A stretch of 64,000 bases of DNA from Vitreoscilla massiliensis (GTDB lineage: Bacteria; Pseudomonadota; Gammaproteobacteria; Burkholderiales; Neisseriaceae). Every line of letters begins with the position of its first letter. Position 1 is the first letter of the stretch. Location of the stretch: assembly GCF_001457815.1 (NCBI RefSeq), contig NZ_LN898220.1:453367-517366 (forward strand), read 5' to 3'. Below are positions 33,569-42,686 of the stretch, in pieces. Made by a program: the position numbers and the translations under genes. The notes below the pieces were generated by a model. That model was not told where the DNA came from, did not search any database, and saw only the letters and a list, made by a program, of their open reading frames with translations.

Positions 33569-34156
33569 TCACACGTGGCTTTGATTAAAATCGACCGGCA
33601 AGCCGACACTTTGCAAACGCGACCAATCAAAAAAGTGGCCTGGATCGGTTTTGCGCTCGGGGGCGATGTGTTGGTGACCGGTAATCGCCTTAATCGGATA
33701 AGCGGCCTGTAATTGTGGCAGCAAGCGCAGTAAAGTTGTGTATTGGGCCTCGTTAAAAGGCTCAAAATCACAGCCTTCCAGTTCTATGCCTATGGAAAAG
33801 CCGTTACAGGCCGCCTCGCCATGAAACGCTGACAGTCCTGCATGGTAAGCAGCATCATCGCAGCTCACGCATTGAAACAATTCCCCGGTGCGGTCTATGA
33901 AAAAATGACTCGACACCCGAAAGTGGGCAATGACACTGAAAAACGGGTGTTGCTGGGCATCAATTTGATTTTGGAACAAGGCCAGCGCACTGCCGCTGCC
34001 GTATTCAAATGGTGGCAAAGAAATGTTGTGTATCACCACCAAATCGGGTGAGCGTGTGCGCGCGCCGAAATTGGGTGAAGGGCGCTGTGTTGCTGAGTCT
34101 GTCCAACCGTGTTGCCACACCATGGTGTTGTCATGCCTGTTATGTCGATGCTTCAT
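33569..34156 (-). CDS. ampD: 1,6-anhydro-N-acetylmuramyl-L-alanine amidase AmpD
   Basis: Cytoplasmic amidase that cleaves recycled anhydro-muropeptides. Zinc ligands and catalytic residues are seen in VVIHNISLP (His), the segment containing GIELEGCDF, and GHQHIAPERKTDPGHFFDW (His, Lys, Asp). The annotated start at 34156 gives 195 aa; an ATG at 34123 (MVWQHGWTDSATQRPSPNFG, 184 aa) matches the family N-terminus better and may be the true start. Two exact DUS-like words lie inside (33702, 33804). Lies 92 bp upstream of zipA. Confidence 0.9.
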   Translation of the reverse strand: MKHRHNRHDNTMVWQHGWTDSATQRPSPNFGARTRSPDLVVIHNISLPPFEYGSGSALALFQNQIDAQQHPFFSVIAHFRVSSHFFIDRTGELFQCVSCDDAAYHAGLSAFHGEAACNGFSIGIELEGCDFEPFNEAQYTTLLRLLPQLQAAYPIKAITGHQHIAPERKTDPGHFFDWSRLQSVGLPVDFNQSHV

Positions 34157-34309
34157 TCTAACAAAATCGGTGACAAACTGGGGTTTAGAGCATTATTCTT
34201 GTCTGTATACAAAAAAGAATTCCTCGTGTCATAATCATGACCATGTAAATGATTACACTAAATCACCGCTTGTACTAAAACTAACAACATATTTCTCAAA
34301 GGAGAGAAC

Positions 34310-36097
34310 ATGGCTTATCAAGCACCATTAAATGATTTACGTTTTGCATTGCACACTCATGGCCGCTTGCCAGAAATCTTGGCCTTACCCAAATCAGCCG
34401 GCTTGGATGATGAAACCGTCAACGCCGTTTTGGAAGAAGCGGCCAAGTTTGCCGAAACTGCTTTGGCCGATACCAACCGCGCTGGCGACTTGAATGGCGC
34501 CAAATTGGTCGATGGCAAAGTGGTGTGTGACCCTGTCATTGCCAATGCATTTAATGAATTTCGCGATGCCGGCTGGGTAGGCTTGCGCGCTGCCGCCGAA
34601 TTCGACGGCCAAGGCTTGCCGATGACGGTGGCCGCTGCCTGTGAAGAAATGTGGTGTTCTGCCAACTTGGCCTTCTCTTTGTTGCCAATGTTGACCTTGG
34701 GCGCGTTTGAAGCCTTGAACCACCACGGCTCCGACGCCTTGAAACACTTGTTTATGCCGAATATGGCTACCGGCGTGTGGTCGGGCACCATGAATTTGAC
34801 CGAGCCACAAGCCGGCTCAGACTTGGCACAAGTGGCCTGTAAGGCCAAGCCTTTGGGCGATGGCACTTACGCCATTGATGGCCAAAAAATCTTCATCACT
34901 TGGGGCGACCATGAATTGGTCGACAACATCGTGCACATGGTGTTGGCACGTTTGCCCGATGCCGCCCCAGGCGTGAAAGGCATTTCTTTATTCTTGGTGC
35001 CGAAATACTGGGTAGAAGCTGATGGCAGCGTGGGCGCGTACAACAATGCTTACGCCGTGTCTTTGGAACACAAAATGGGCATACACGCGAGCCCAACTTG
35101 CGTGATGGCGTTTGAAGGCGCGCGCGGTCATTTGATTGGCGAAGCTGGCAAAGGCTTGAATTATATGTTCACGATGATGAACCACGCGCGTTTGGGCGTG
35201 GGCATCGAAGGCCATGCCGTGGCCGAACGCGCTTATCAACATGCGTTGGCGTATGCACACGAACGCGTACAAAGTCGCTCCATCAGCAGCGGCAGCCACG
35301 AGCCGGTGAGCATCATCCACCACCCCGACGTGCGCCGCATGTTGTTGCAACAAAAAGCCACTTTGGAAGCACAACGCGCGGTGTATTTACAGGCCGCTGC
35401 GGCTTTGGACACGGCTGAAAGCCATCCGAACCCTGATGCACAAAAACAAGCGCAAGCGGTATTGGACTTCTTGATTCCGATCGTCAAAGGCTGGAGCACT
35501 GAAAACGGCACCACTTTGACCAATTTGGCCATGCAAGTCTTCGGCGGCATGGGCTTTATTGAAGAAACTGGCGCGGCACAATTCGTGCGCGATGTGCGCA
35601 TTACCGCGATTTACGAAGGCACCAACGGCATCCAAGCCTTGGACTTCATTGGTCGCAAAACCGCCAGCAATGGCGGCGCCGTGGCCAAAGCCTTGATTGC
35701 CGAAGGTCGCGCCGTTGCTGCCAAACTGTCTAACGAGCAAGGTTTGGCCGACAAATTGAACCGTGCCTTGAACTTGGCCGAAGAATCGGTCGACTATGTG
35801 GTGGCGCAATTTGCGGGAAATACTCCTGATTTTGCTGCCGCAGGCAGCTTGGCTTACTTGATGCAATTTGGCTTCACCTTGGGCGGCATCGAAATGGCGC
35901 GTGCCCACATCGCCGCGGGCAAAGCCTTGGCCAATGAGAGCGAGCAAAGCTTGGGCGAAGACTTCTACCGCAACAAACAAGCGACCGCCCGCGCTTACAT
36001 CGATTTGGTCTTGCCACAAGTCTTGTCATACCACGAGCAAGTATTGGGCAGCGCTGCCACAGTGATGGATTACCCATTGTCGGCTTTGTCTGTGTAA
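34310..36097 (+). CDS. Acyl-CoA dehydrogenase (large, C-terminal-extended type)
   Basis: 595 aa FAD enzyme that oxidises an acyl-CoA to the 2-enoyl-CoA. It has the N, middle and C-terminal acyl-CoA dehydrogenase domains plus the additional C-terminal domain of the FadE12/DmdC-like group. FAD-site text: MNLTEPQAGSDLAQVACKA and KIFITWGDHEL. The catalytic glutamate is in TAIYEGTNGIQALDFIGR, preceded by AMQVFGGMGFIEETG. Substrate chain length or methylthio-type acyl groups cannot be told apart here. It has an AAGGAGAG ribosome-binding site and is divergent from ampD. Confidence 0.92.
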   Translation: MAYQAPLNDLRFALHTHGRLPEILALPKSAGLDDETVNAVLEEAAKFAETALADTNRAGDLNGAKLVDGKVVCDPVIANAFNEFRDAGWVGLRAAAEFDGQGLPMTVAAACEEMWCSANLAFSLLPMLTLGAFEALNHHGSDALKHLFMPNMATGVWSGTMNLTEPQAGSDLAQVACKAKPLGDGTYAIDGQKIFITWGDHELVDNIVHMVLARLPDAAPGVKGISLFLVPKYWVEADGSVGAYNNAYAVSLEHKMGIHASPTCVMAFEGARGHLIGEAGKGLNYMFTMMNHARLGVGIEGHAVAERAYQHALAYAHERVQSRSISSGSHEPVSIIHHPDVRRMLLQQKATLEAQRAVYLQAAAALDTAESHPNPDAQKQAQAVLDFLIPIVKGWSTENGTTLTNLAMQVFGGMGFIEETGAAQFVRDVRITAIYEGTNGIQALDFIGRKTASNGGAVAKALIAEGRAVAAKLSNEQGLADKLNRALNLAEESVDYVVAQFAGNTPDFAAAGSLAYLMQFGFTLGGIEMARAHIAAGKALANESEQSLGEDFYRNKQATARAYIDLVLPQVLSYHEQVLGSAATVMDYPLSALSV

Positions 36098-36146
36098 AAA
36101 CGCACTTTTGTGCACAGATTTGATTTTGAATCTGTTTGCATCCTAA

Positions 36147-36178
36147 TAAGCGGCCTGTAAGCATTTACAGGCCGCTTT
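36147..36178 (+). terminator. DUS-pair hairpin after the acyl-CoA dehydrogenase gene
   Basis: GCGGCCTGTAA (36150-36160) and its inverse (36165-36175) form an AAGCGGCCTGTAA/TTACAGGCCGCTT stem with a short loop and TTTCTT after it. Confidence 0.75.
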
Positions 36179-36334
36179 CTTATGCATTAAGGGCATTTAT
36201 TCATTTATTTCAACACATTTGCCTTTTAGTCTGGCAGTGCACACTGCGCTGCAGCAATGCACCCACAGTCAAGACGGCGTCAGTCCCTCGTAATACTGTT
36301 GTCACACAGCATGACCATAACGAGGAGAAACGAC

Positions 36335-38095
36335 ATGCAAACTACCCCCTCCATAGACCCAATTACGCTGTCGGTGGTGCGCGGCGCACTGGAAACGGCA
36401 CAACGTGAAATGACCATCACCTTGGAAAAAACCGGCCGCTCCAGCGTGTTCAATCTGGCGCACGACTACAGCAATGCCTTGTTCGACCACCACCCTGAAA
36501 TGATTTTGCAAGGACAAGACATCCCGATTCACCTTGGTTCACTGATCCCCGCCATGAAGGCTGTGGCGGATTTTTTTGGTGACGACATCCACGAAGGCGA
36601 TGTGATTTACCACAACGACCCTGTGTACGCCGGCAGCCACATCTTGGACTGCTGCATGTACAAGCCGATTTTCCACAACGGTGAATTGGTGTTTTGGGCA
36701 GTGTGCAAAGGTCATCTCACCGACATCGGCGGCCCTGTGCCGGCAGGTTACAACCCAGACGCGAAAGAGTTGTATGCCGAAGGCTTGCGCATTCCACCGG
36801 TAAAACTGTGGGACAAAGGCGTGCGCCGTGACGACGTGATTAATCTGTTGATGTGCAATATGCGTTCGCGCCGCAATCAAGAAGGCGATTTGAATGCGCA
36901 ATTGGGCGCTTGCCGCGTCGGCGAGCGCAATTTGCTCAATTTGTTGGATAAATATGGTTTGGACACGGTACAGGCCGCCATCGCCGAACTCAAAAACATG
37001 GCCGATCACCACATGCGTGAGCTCATCCGCTCGATTCCCGATGGTACTTACCACGGCGAAGCGGTATTGGAAGATTCGGGTCATGGCTTGGGCGCAATGA
37101 CGATTTCAGCTGACATCCGCATCAGCGGCGACAGTGTGCACATCAGCATAGACAGCCCACCGCAAGTGCCGTATTTCATCAACTCTTACGCCGGCAACTC
37201 TATGTCGGGCGTGTATTTGGGCTTGATGATGTTTGCGCAAGTGCCGCCACCGTATAACGAAGGCTTGTACCGCTGTGTCAGTGTGGAATTGGGCAAAAAA
37301 GGCACGCTGTGCAATGCGCAAGAACCGGCACCGCATGTGAACTGCACCACCACACCGATGGAAACCTTGACCGACGCCGTGCGCAAAGCGTTTGAAGCCG
37401 CCGCACCTGAGCGCGTGACCGCCTCTTGGGGCCATGCTTCGGGCATCAACATCGCCGGCATAGACCCACGCACCGGTGAGCAATACGTGACCATGGTATT
37501 GGCATCCATCATTTCTGGCGCTGGCGCCACCCAACAAATGGACGGTTGGCATGCGTGTGGGCCGTTGTGCTGCTTCGGTGCGCTGTCGTCTGGCGACATC
37601 GAATTGCTTGAATACCAATACCCCATCCTCATCCACAAATACGGCTTGGCGCAAGACAGTGGCGGTGCCGGTCGCTACCGCGGCGGATCGGGCACGGTAT
37701 GGGAAGTGGAACCGCTAGACCATGAAATGACGGTGATTGCGTTTGGCGAAGGCCGCCAAATCCCGACCATGGGTGCGGCCGAGGCTGAAAACGGCTTGCA
37801 CGAACCGAAATTGGGACGCTTGGAAATCATCCACAGCGACAACGACACCACCGTCTACACCCAAAATACCTTGACCCAAATTCAGCCGGGTCAACGCGCA
37901 CGCAATACCAATCCGGGTGGCGGCGGTTATGGCGTGGCCTTTGAGCGGCCTGTAAATGCGGTATTGCACGATTATGTGCAAGGTTTGATTACCACAGAAG
38001 GTGCGCGTTTGGATTACGGTGTGGTCATCAGCAATGGCGCCATAGACGAAGCCGCCACCAACGCCTTGCGCGCTACCCAAAACATCACTGCCTAA
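36335..38095 (+). CDS. hyuB: Hydantoinase B/oxoprolinase-family subunit
   Basis: 586 aa from ATG 36335 (MQTTPSIDPITLSVVRGALE), with an excellent CGAGGAGAAA ribosome-binding site. The HyuB domain spans the whole protein; signatures include VIYHNDPVYAGSHILDC, GHLTDIGGPVPAGYNPDA and GGAGRYRGGSGTVWEVE. These proteins act with HyuA as two-subunit, ATP-dependent hydrolases of cyclic amides (N-methylhydantoin, 5-oxoproline, caprolactam) or, with a third subunit, as ketone carboxylases. No third subunit is present, favouring cyclic-amide hydrolysis. An exact DUS-like word lies at 37945. Confidence 0.9.
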   Translation: MQTTPSIDPITLSVVRGALETAQREMTITLEKTGRSSVFNLAHDYSNALFDHHPEMILQGQDIPIHLGSLIPAMKAVADFFGDDIHEGDVIYHNDPVYAGSHILDCCMYKPIFHNGELVFWAVCKGHLTDIGGPVPAGYNPDAKELYAEGLRIPPVKLWDKGVRRDDVINLLMCNMRSRRNQEGDLNAQLGACRVGERNLLNLLDKYGLDTVQAAIAELKNMADHHMRELIRSIPDGTYHGEAVLEDSGHGLGAMTISADIRISGDSVHISIDSPPQVPYFINSYAGNSMSGVYLGLMMFAQVPPPYNEGLYRCVSVELGKKGTLCNAQEPAPHVNCTTTPMETLTDAVRKAFEAAAPERVTASWGHASGINIAGIDPRTGEQYVTMVLASIISGAGATQQMDGWHACGPLCCFGALSSGDIELLEYQYPILIHKYGLAQDSGGAGRYRGGSGTVWEVEPLDHEMTVIAFGEGRQIPTMGAAEAENGLHEPKLGRLEIIHSDNDTTVYTQNTLTQIQPGQRARNTNPGGGGYGVAFERPVNAVLHDYVQGLITTEGARLDYGVVISNGAIDEAATNALRATQNITA

Positions 38096-38115
38096 CACGA
38101 TACGAGGAGAATCTT

Positions 38116-40197
38116 ATGAAACATTTATTTCGCTTGGGCGTGGATGCAGGTGGCACGTTTACCGATTTTATTTTGTCCGATGCCAATGGCAAGGTGTTGT
38201 TGTGCAAGAGTTTGTCTACGCCACAAGACGGTACTTTGGCCATTTCCGATGGTTTGCGCCAATTGGCCGAACATACGGGCTTATCCATTGAAGAATTGGT
38301 GCAAAGCTGTGATTTGTGCATCAACGGCACCACCGTGTGTTTGAATGCCTTAATCGAACTCAAAGGCGTGAAAGTCGGCTTGCTGTGTACCGCTGGCCAC
38401 GAAGACAGCATCGAAATCCGCTTGGGTCACAAAGAAGAAGGCTACCGCTACGATGCCTCTTACCCACCGGCACCACAATTGGCACCGCGCGAATTGCGTT
38501 GCCCTGTCCGCGGCCGCGTGTTGGCCGATGGCACTGAGCGCGAAGCCTTGAATGAAGACGATATTTTGGCGGCAATACAGGTATTCAAAGCCGCTCAAGT
38601 CAAAAGCGTGGCAATTTCGTTTGTGTGGGCAATCAAAAACCCAGCGCATGAGCAACGTGCACGCGCTTTGATTGCCGAGCACATGCCCGATGTGTTCATC
38701 TGTTGTGGCCACGAAGTCTATCCACAAATCAAGGAATACACCCGCACCTCCACCACCGTCGTCAATGCGTATTTAAGCCCGGTAATGAGCGCGTATGTGG
38801 CCAAAATCGACGATTACTTCAAGAGTTTGGGCGCGCAACAACCGGTGCGCTACTTCCAATCCAATGGCGGCTTGGCCGTTGGCGAGGTGATGCGCGAACG
38901 CGCCGTGAACGCGATTAACTCTGGCCCTGCTTCGGCACCACAAGCCGGCCTATTCATCGCCGAACCGTTTGGCATTAACAATGTGATTACCGTCGACATG
39001 GGCGGCACCTCGTTTGACATCACCATGGCCAAAGATGGCCAAACCAGCCTCAACCGTGACATCGACTTCTTGCGCAACCGCATCGGCGTGCCGATGATAC
39101 ACGTGGAAACCTTGGGCGCAGGCGGCGGCTCGATTGCGCATGTCAATTCGTTTGGCATGCTGGAAGTCGGCCCACACAGCGCCGGTTCTTTCCCCGGCCC
39201 TGCGTGTTACCAACAAGGTGGCGACTTGCCGACGGTGACCGATGCCAATATTGTGCTCGGTTATTTGAATCCGGAAGCGGCTTTGGGCGGCAAAGTGCAA
39301 TTGTCGAAAGAAAAAGCCGAAAATGCCATCCGCTACCATGTGGCCGACCCACTGAACATCGAATTGGCGCACGCCGCTTACGGCATCAGCACCATCGTCA
39401 ACCAAAACATGGCCAATGGCATCCGCCGCATCACCATTGAGCAAGGCTACGACCCTCGCGATTTCAGCTTAATCTGCGCAGGCGGCGCTGCGGGGATGCA
39501 CATCGTTGAATTGGCCGAAGACATGGGCATTAATTCGGTGTTGGTGCCGAAATTTGCCTCAGGTTTGTGTGCGTTTGGGCAGATTATTTCCGATGTGAAA
39601 TACAATTACCTCGCCACCCAAACCATGCTCATCGATGGCAAGCAACAATACGCCGATTTGAATGCCACTTTGGCACGCTTGGAGCACGAAGGCCGTGCCA
39701 AATTACAGGCCGATGGTTTCAAACCTGAGGAAATCGTGGTCGAGCGCAGCATGGAAATGCGCTATGTCGGTCAAGTGCATGAGTGCAATGTCGCCATCAG
39801 CAATGAGCTCATCAACGATGCCAGCATGCAAACCATTTTGCGCGACTTCCATTTGCGCCACGAAGCCTTGTTTACCTACTCTGAGCCACAAAGCGTGGTG
39901 GAATTGGTGAATGTGGAAGTGATGGTGCGCGGTCAAGTGGAAAAACCGCACATCGCGCCGATTGCCGCCGCCACCCAAGCCACCAGCGAGGCCATCGTGG
40001 CACACCGGCCGATGATATTGTCACACCAATACGAATGGGAAGACACGCCGGTTTACAATGGCAGCGCCTTGGGCGCCGGCGATGTGATTGCCGGACCGGC
40101 CATCATCCAAGAGCCGACCACGACTTTGCTGCTGAAAAAAGGTTGGCAAGCCAATCTGCATACTTCAGGCACTTACCACCTGACAAAAGCCGCATAA
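38116..40197 (+). CDS. hyuA: Hydantoinase A/oxoprolinase-family subunit
   Basis: 693 aa. ATP-binding subunit of the HyuAB enzyme, in the actin/hexokinase fold. The N-terminal phosphate loop GVDAGGTFTDFILSD and the second motif TVDMGGTSFDITMA are visible, with GPASAPQAG and CAGGAAGMHIVELAEDM in the expected order. It starts 20 bp after hyuB with a matching ACGAGGAGAA ribosome-binding sequence. Substrate unknown; lactam or hydantoin-like compounds are the likeliest from the subunit set. Confidence 0.9.
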   Translation: MKHLFRLGVDAGGTFTDFILSDANGKVLLCKSLSTPQDGTLAISDGLRQLAEHTGLSIEELVQSCDLCINGTTVCLNALIELKGVKVGLLCTAGHEDSIEIRLGHKEEGYRYDASYPPAPQLAPRELRCPVRGRVLADGTEREALNEDDILAAIQVFKAAQVKSVAISFVWAIKNPAHEQRARALIAEHMPDVFICCGHEVYPQIKEYTRTSTTVVNAYLSPVMSAYVAKIDDYFKSLGAQQPVRYFQSNGGLAVGEVMRERAVNAINSGPASAPQAGLFIAEPFGINNVITVDMGGTSFDITMAKDGQTSLNRDIDFLRNRIGVPMIHVETLGAGGGSIAHVNSFGMLEVGPHSAGSFPGPACYQQGGDLPTVTDANIVLGYLNPEAALGGKVQLSKEKAENAIRYHVADPLNIELAHAAYGISTIVNQNMANGIRRITIEQGYDPRDFSLICAGGAAGMHIVELAEDMGINSVLVPKFASGLCAFGQIISDVKYNYLATQTMLIDGKQQYADLNATLARLEHEGRAKLQADGFKPEEIVVERSMEMRYVGQVHECNVAISNELINDASMQTILRDFHLRHEALFTYSEPQSVVELVNVEVMVRGQVEKPHIAPIAAATQATSEAIVAHRPMILSHQYEWEDTPVYNGSALGAGDVIAGPAIIQEPTTTLLLKKGWQANLHTSGTYHLTKAA

Positions 40198-40210
40198 TCG
40201 TTTAGTCTTT

Positions 40211-40246
40211 AACCTGAGTTCAGCGACCGCTGACTCAGGTTTTTTG
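40211..40246 (+). terminator. Terminator of hyuBA
   Basis: AACCTGAGT pairs with ACTCAGGTT, with an inner CAGC/GCTG pairing, followed by TTTTTT. It lies 14 bp after the hyuA stop. Confidence 0.85.
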
Positions 40247-40267
40247 CTTTTGGTGGAGTCACTTAGA

Positions 40268-41209
40268 ATGAACACTGCTGCCCATGTCAAACAATCTTTA
40301 ATCTATGACCGCTCGCAATGGCAACAGCGAGTGCGCGATGTGTATTTCAATTTGGATGTGACGTTTCGCTCCGCCACGGGTTCAGGCCGCTTGCTCGACC
40401 AAAAACTGGGCGACATCAATGTGTCGTGTCTGCATTCCTCCGCCATGCAATACCAGCGCTTAAAACCCGCCCAACACGAATCGTATTTCCTGATTACCCT
40501 GCCCTTACAAAACCGCATCCGCATGCAACAAGGGCACAAAGACGTGTATTGCGAGCGCGGCCAAGTGTTGTTGCAACACGCGAACGAGCCATATGTGTTT
40601 GAATACAACCATGAGAATACCTTGTGGGTGATGAAAGTCCCGTCCAAATTGCTCAAGCAACACATCGCCCACCCCGAAAACCATACCGCCCGCGTTTTCG
40701 ATGGCAATACTGGCATAGGCAAGCTGTTGTCCAGCAATATGGTGGTATTGGGGCAGGAATTGCTCAATGGCCATCTTGATTCGCAGCAAACCGCGTATTA
40801 CAACGATTTTCTGCTGCAATTGTTCGCGCAAGTGGTAAAACAAGACGCCGGTGTCCATCTCAGCGACGAACAAACCATACGCCAAGCGCAAGTATTGAAA
40901 ATCCAAAACTTCATCGCCGCCAACCTCAGCCTGAATGAATTGAACCCGCAATACGTTGCCGCCGCCTGTGGCATCTCAGTGCGCTATTTGCACAGCCTGT
41001 TTCAAGGGCTGGACAGTACCTTCAGCCGCTATGTGCAGCAACAGCGTTTACAGGCCGCTTATCAGTGTTTGCAGCAGCAACCTGAGCGCAGCGTTTCCGA
41101 CATTGTCTACAGTTGCGGTTTTAACGACCAATCGCATTTCACCCGTCTGTTCAAACTCACTTACCAAACCACGCCCTTGGCCTTGAAAAACGGCAGCAAG
41201 ACGCGCTGA
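40268..41209 (+). CDS. AraC-family transcriptional regulator
   Basis: 313 aa from ATG 40268 (MNTAAHVKQSLIYDRSQWQQ); a GGAG lies 12 bases upstream. The N-terminal half is an AraC-binding-like sensor domain of the NimR/FeaR type. The C-terminal 100 residues form the double helix-turn-helix (LNPQYVAAACGISVRYLHSLFQ and RSVSDIVYSCGFNDQSHFTRLFK). It follows the hyuBA operon in the same direction and probably controls it. An exact DUS-like word lies at 41048. Confidence 0.9.
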   Translation: MNTAAHVKQSLIYDRSQWQQRVRDVYFNLDVTFRSATGSGRLLDQKLGDINVSCLHSSAMQYQRLKPAQHESYFLITLPLQNRIRMQQGHKDVYCERGQVLLQHANEPYVFEYNHENTLWVMKVPSKLLKQHIAHPENHTARVFDGNTGIGKLLSSNMVVLGQELLNGHLDSQQTAYYNDFLLQLFAQVVKQDAGVHLSDEQTIRQAQVLKIQNFIAANLSLNELNPQYVAAACGISVRYLHSLFQGLDSTFSRYVQQQRLQAAYQCLQQQPERSVSDIVYSCGFNDQSHFTRLFKLTYQTTPLALKNGSKTR

Positions 41210-41578
41210 GCCGCTGTTATCGTCGTCAGAATTGGCGGCTCATGCAGATTTGCAATGTTTAACATACGCCATTTACCTATTTTCGCACGGTAATTCCATC
41301 TGTATTACAGGCCGCATAGATGATGTAAATCCTTGCTGTAGCTGGTTTTAAAGCCCAGACACACGCAGCGTGAATCGACTCATTACCGCAATGCAAAAAA
41401 ATTAATCGCTTTTTACTGAACTTATTGCCCACTGCGCTCTCTACTGACGCGCTGTCTAATTGCACGTGATTGAGTTTCATCGACAGACTTCAGTTCTGTT
41501 AACATATACGCCCTCAAGAACACACCGACCATTTTGGTTTCGTCCGTCTCAAACACTTACTTATCATAGGAAAAATCC
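41210..41578. other. Intergenic region upstream of terC
   Basis: No convincing gene on either strand. One exact DUS-like word at 41305. I looked for the yybP-ykoY manganese riboswitch that precedes some terC-family genes and did not see its core. Confidence 0.45.
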
Positions 41579-42559
41579 GTGCATCCTGCTCAGTATCCTG
41601 CCATAGGCACGCCGCTGTTTTATGGTGTCTTCGCTGTCATTGTCATCATCATGATTGCAATCGACATGTTGGCACTCAAAAAAAACGGCGCACATAAAGT
41701 CAGCATCAAAGAAGCCCTCTCTTGGTCCATCGTCTGGGTCGCCGTGTCTTGTGCCTTTGCCGGCTGGTTGTATTGGTATTTGAATACCCATCCTGAATAT
41801 GGCCACGCCATCGCAGTAGAAAAAACCATGGAATTCTTCACCGGCTACATCTTGGAAAAATCCTTGGCCGTGGACAATATCTTCGTGTTCTTAATGATTT
41901 TTGCCGCTTTCAAGGTGGAAGCCCAATACCAACACCGCGTGCTGTTATACGGTGTGTTCGGTGCCATTATCTTGCGCACCATCATGATTGTCATCGGTGC
42001 GGCCTTGGTATCGCGTTTTGAATGGATTTTGTATCTGTTTGGTGCGTTCTTGTTGTACACCGGCTTACAAATGATGCGGCCGGAAAAAGAAGGCGACGAA
42101 GACATTACCCACAGTTTCTGGTTCAAATGGTTGACCAAACACATTCCTGTGAGCAAAAACTACGACGGTGAAAAATTCTTCACCATCGAAAACGGCAAAC
42201 GCATTGCCACACCATTGTTCTTGGTAGTGGTGGTGATTGAATTGTCCGATGTGATTTTCGCGGTAGACAGCATCCCTGCTATTTTCGCGGTGACCACCGA
42301 CCCATTCATCGTGTTAACGTCTAACATCTTCGCGATTTTGGGTTTGCGGGCGATGTACTTCTTATTGGCCGACATGGCCGACCGCTTTACCTATTTGAAA
42401 TACGGTTTGGCTGGCGTGTTGTGTTTCATCGGCGTGAAGATGTTGTTGTTGTACTTTGGCATCCACATTCCGATTGCCTTGTCTTTGGGCGTGGTCTTCA
42501 GTGCCTTAATCGCGTCTATCTTGGTGTCTTTACACGTACCGCGTAAAACCAAATCTTAA
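41579..42559 (+). CDS. TerC-family membrane protein (Alx-like)
   Basis: 326 aa, starting with GTG at 41579 (TAGGA ribosome-binding sequence). About nine membrane helices. Conserved acidic segments EKSLAVDNIFVFLMIF and VIELSDVIFAVDSIPAIFAV are the metal-binding signature of the family. TerC/Alx proteins are linked to manganese export or to metalation of secreted proteins. It is a single-gene unit that ends in a DUS-pair terminator. Confidence 0.92.
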   Translation: MHPAQYPAIGTPLFYGVFAVIVIIMIAIDMLALKKNGAHKVSIKEALSWSIVWVAVSCAFAGWLYWYLNTHPEYGHAIAVEKTMEFFTGYILEKSLAVDNIFVFLMIFAAFKVEAQYQHRVLLYGVFGAIILRTIMIVIGAALVSRFEWILYLFGAFLLYTGLQMMRPEKEGDEDITHSFWFKWLTKHIPVSKNYDGEKFFTIENGKRIATPLFLVVVVIELSDVIFAVDSIPAIFAVTTDPFIVLTSNIFAILGLRAMYFLLADMADRFTYLKYGLAGVLCFIGVKMLLLYFGIHIPIALSLGVVFSALIASILVSLHVPRKTKS

Positions 42560-42575
42560 GCTTGAAGCACTCTCT

Positions 42576-42607
42576 AAGCGGCCTGTAAATGTTACAGGCC
42601 GCTTTTT
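42576..42607 (+). terminator. DUS-pair terminator after terC
   Basis: AAGCGGCCTGTAA and its inverse TTACAGGCCGCTT (42578-42588 and 42592-42602) form the stem; six Ts follow. Confidence 0.88.
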
Positions 42608-42686
42608 TGAGTGTTTGCATTGCAACTGCACAAGACAGTAGAGATACATTACAATGAACGTTTACCGTGATTGTGATTGAAGAAAA

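Noticed and set aside
41277..41480. A short minus-strand frame upstream of terC
   Set aside because: No ribosome-binding site, no similarity to any family, and it contains a DUS word; treated as intergenic.
41210..41578. yybP-ykoY (manganese) riboswitch before the terC-family gene
   Set aside because: The conserved internal-loop sequences of that riboswitch were not seen.
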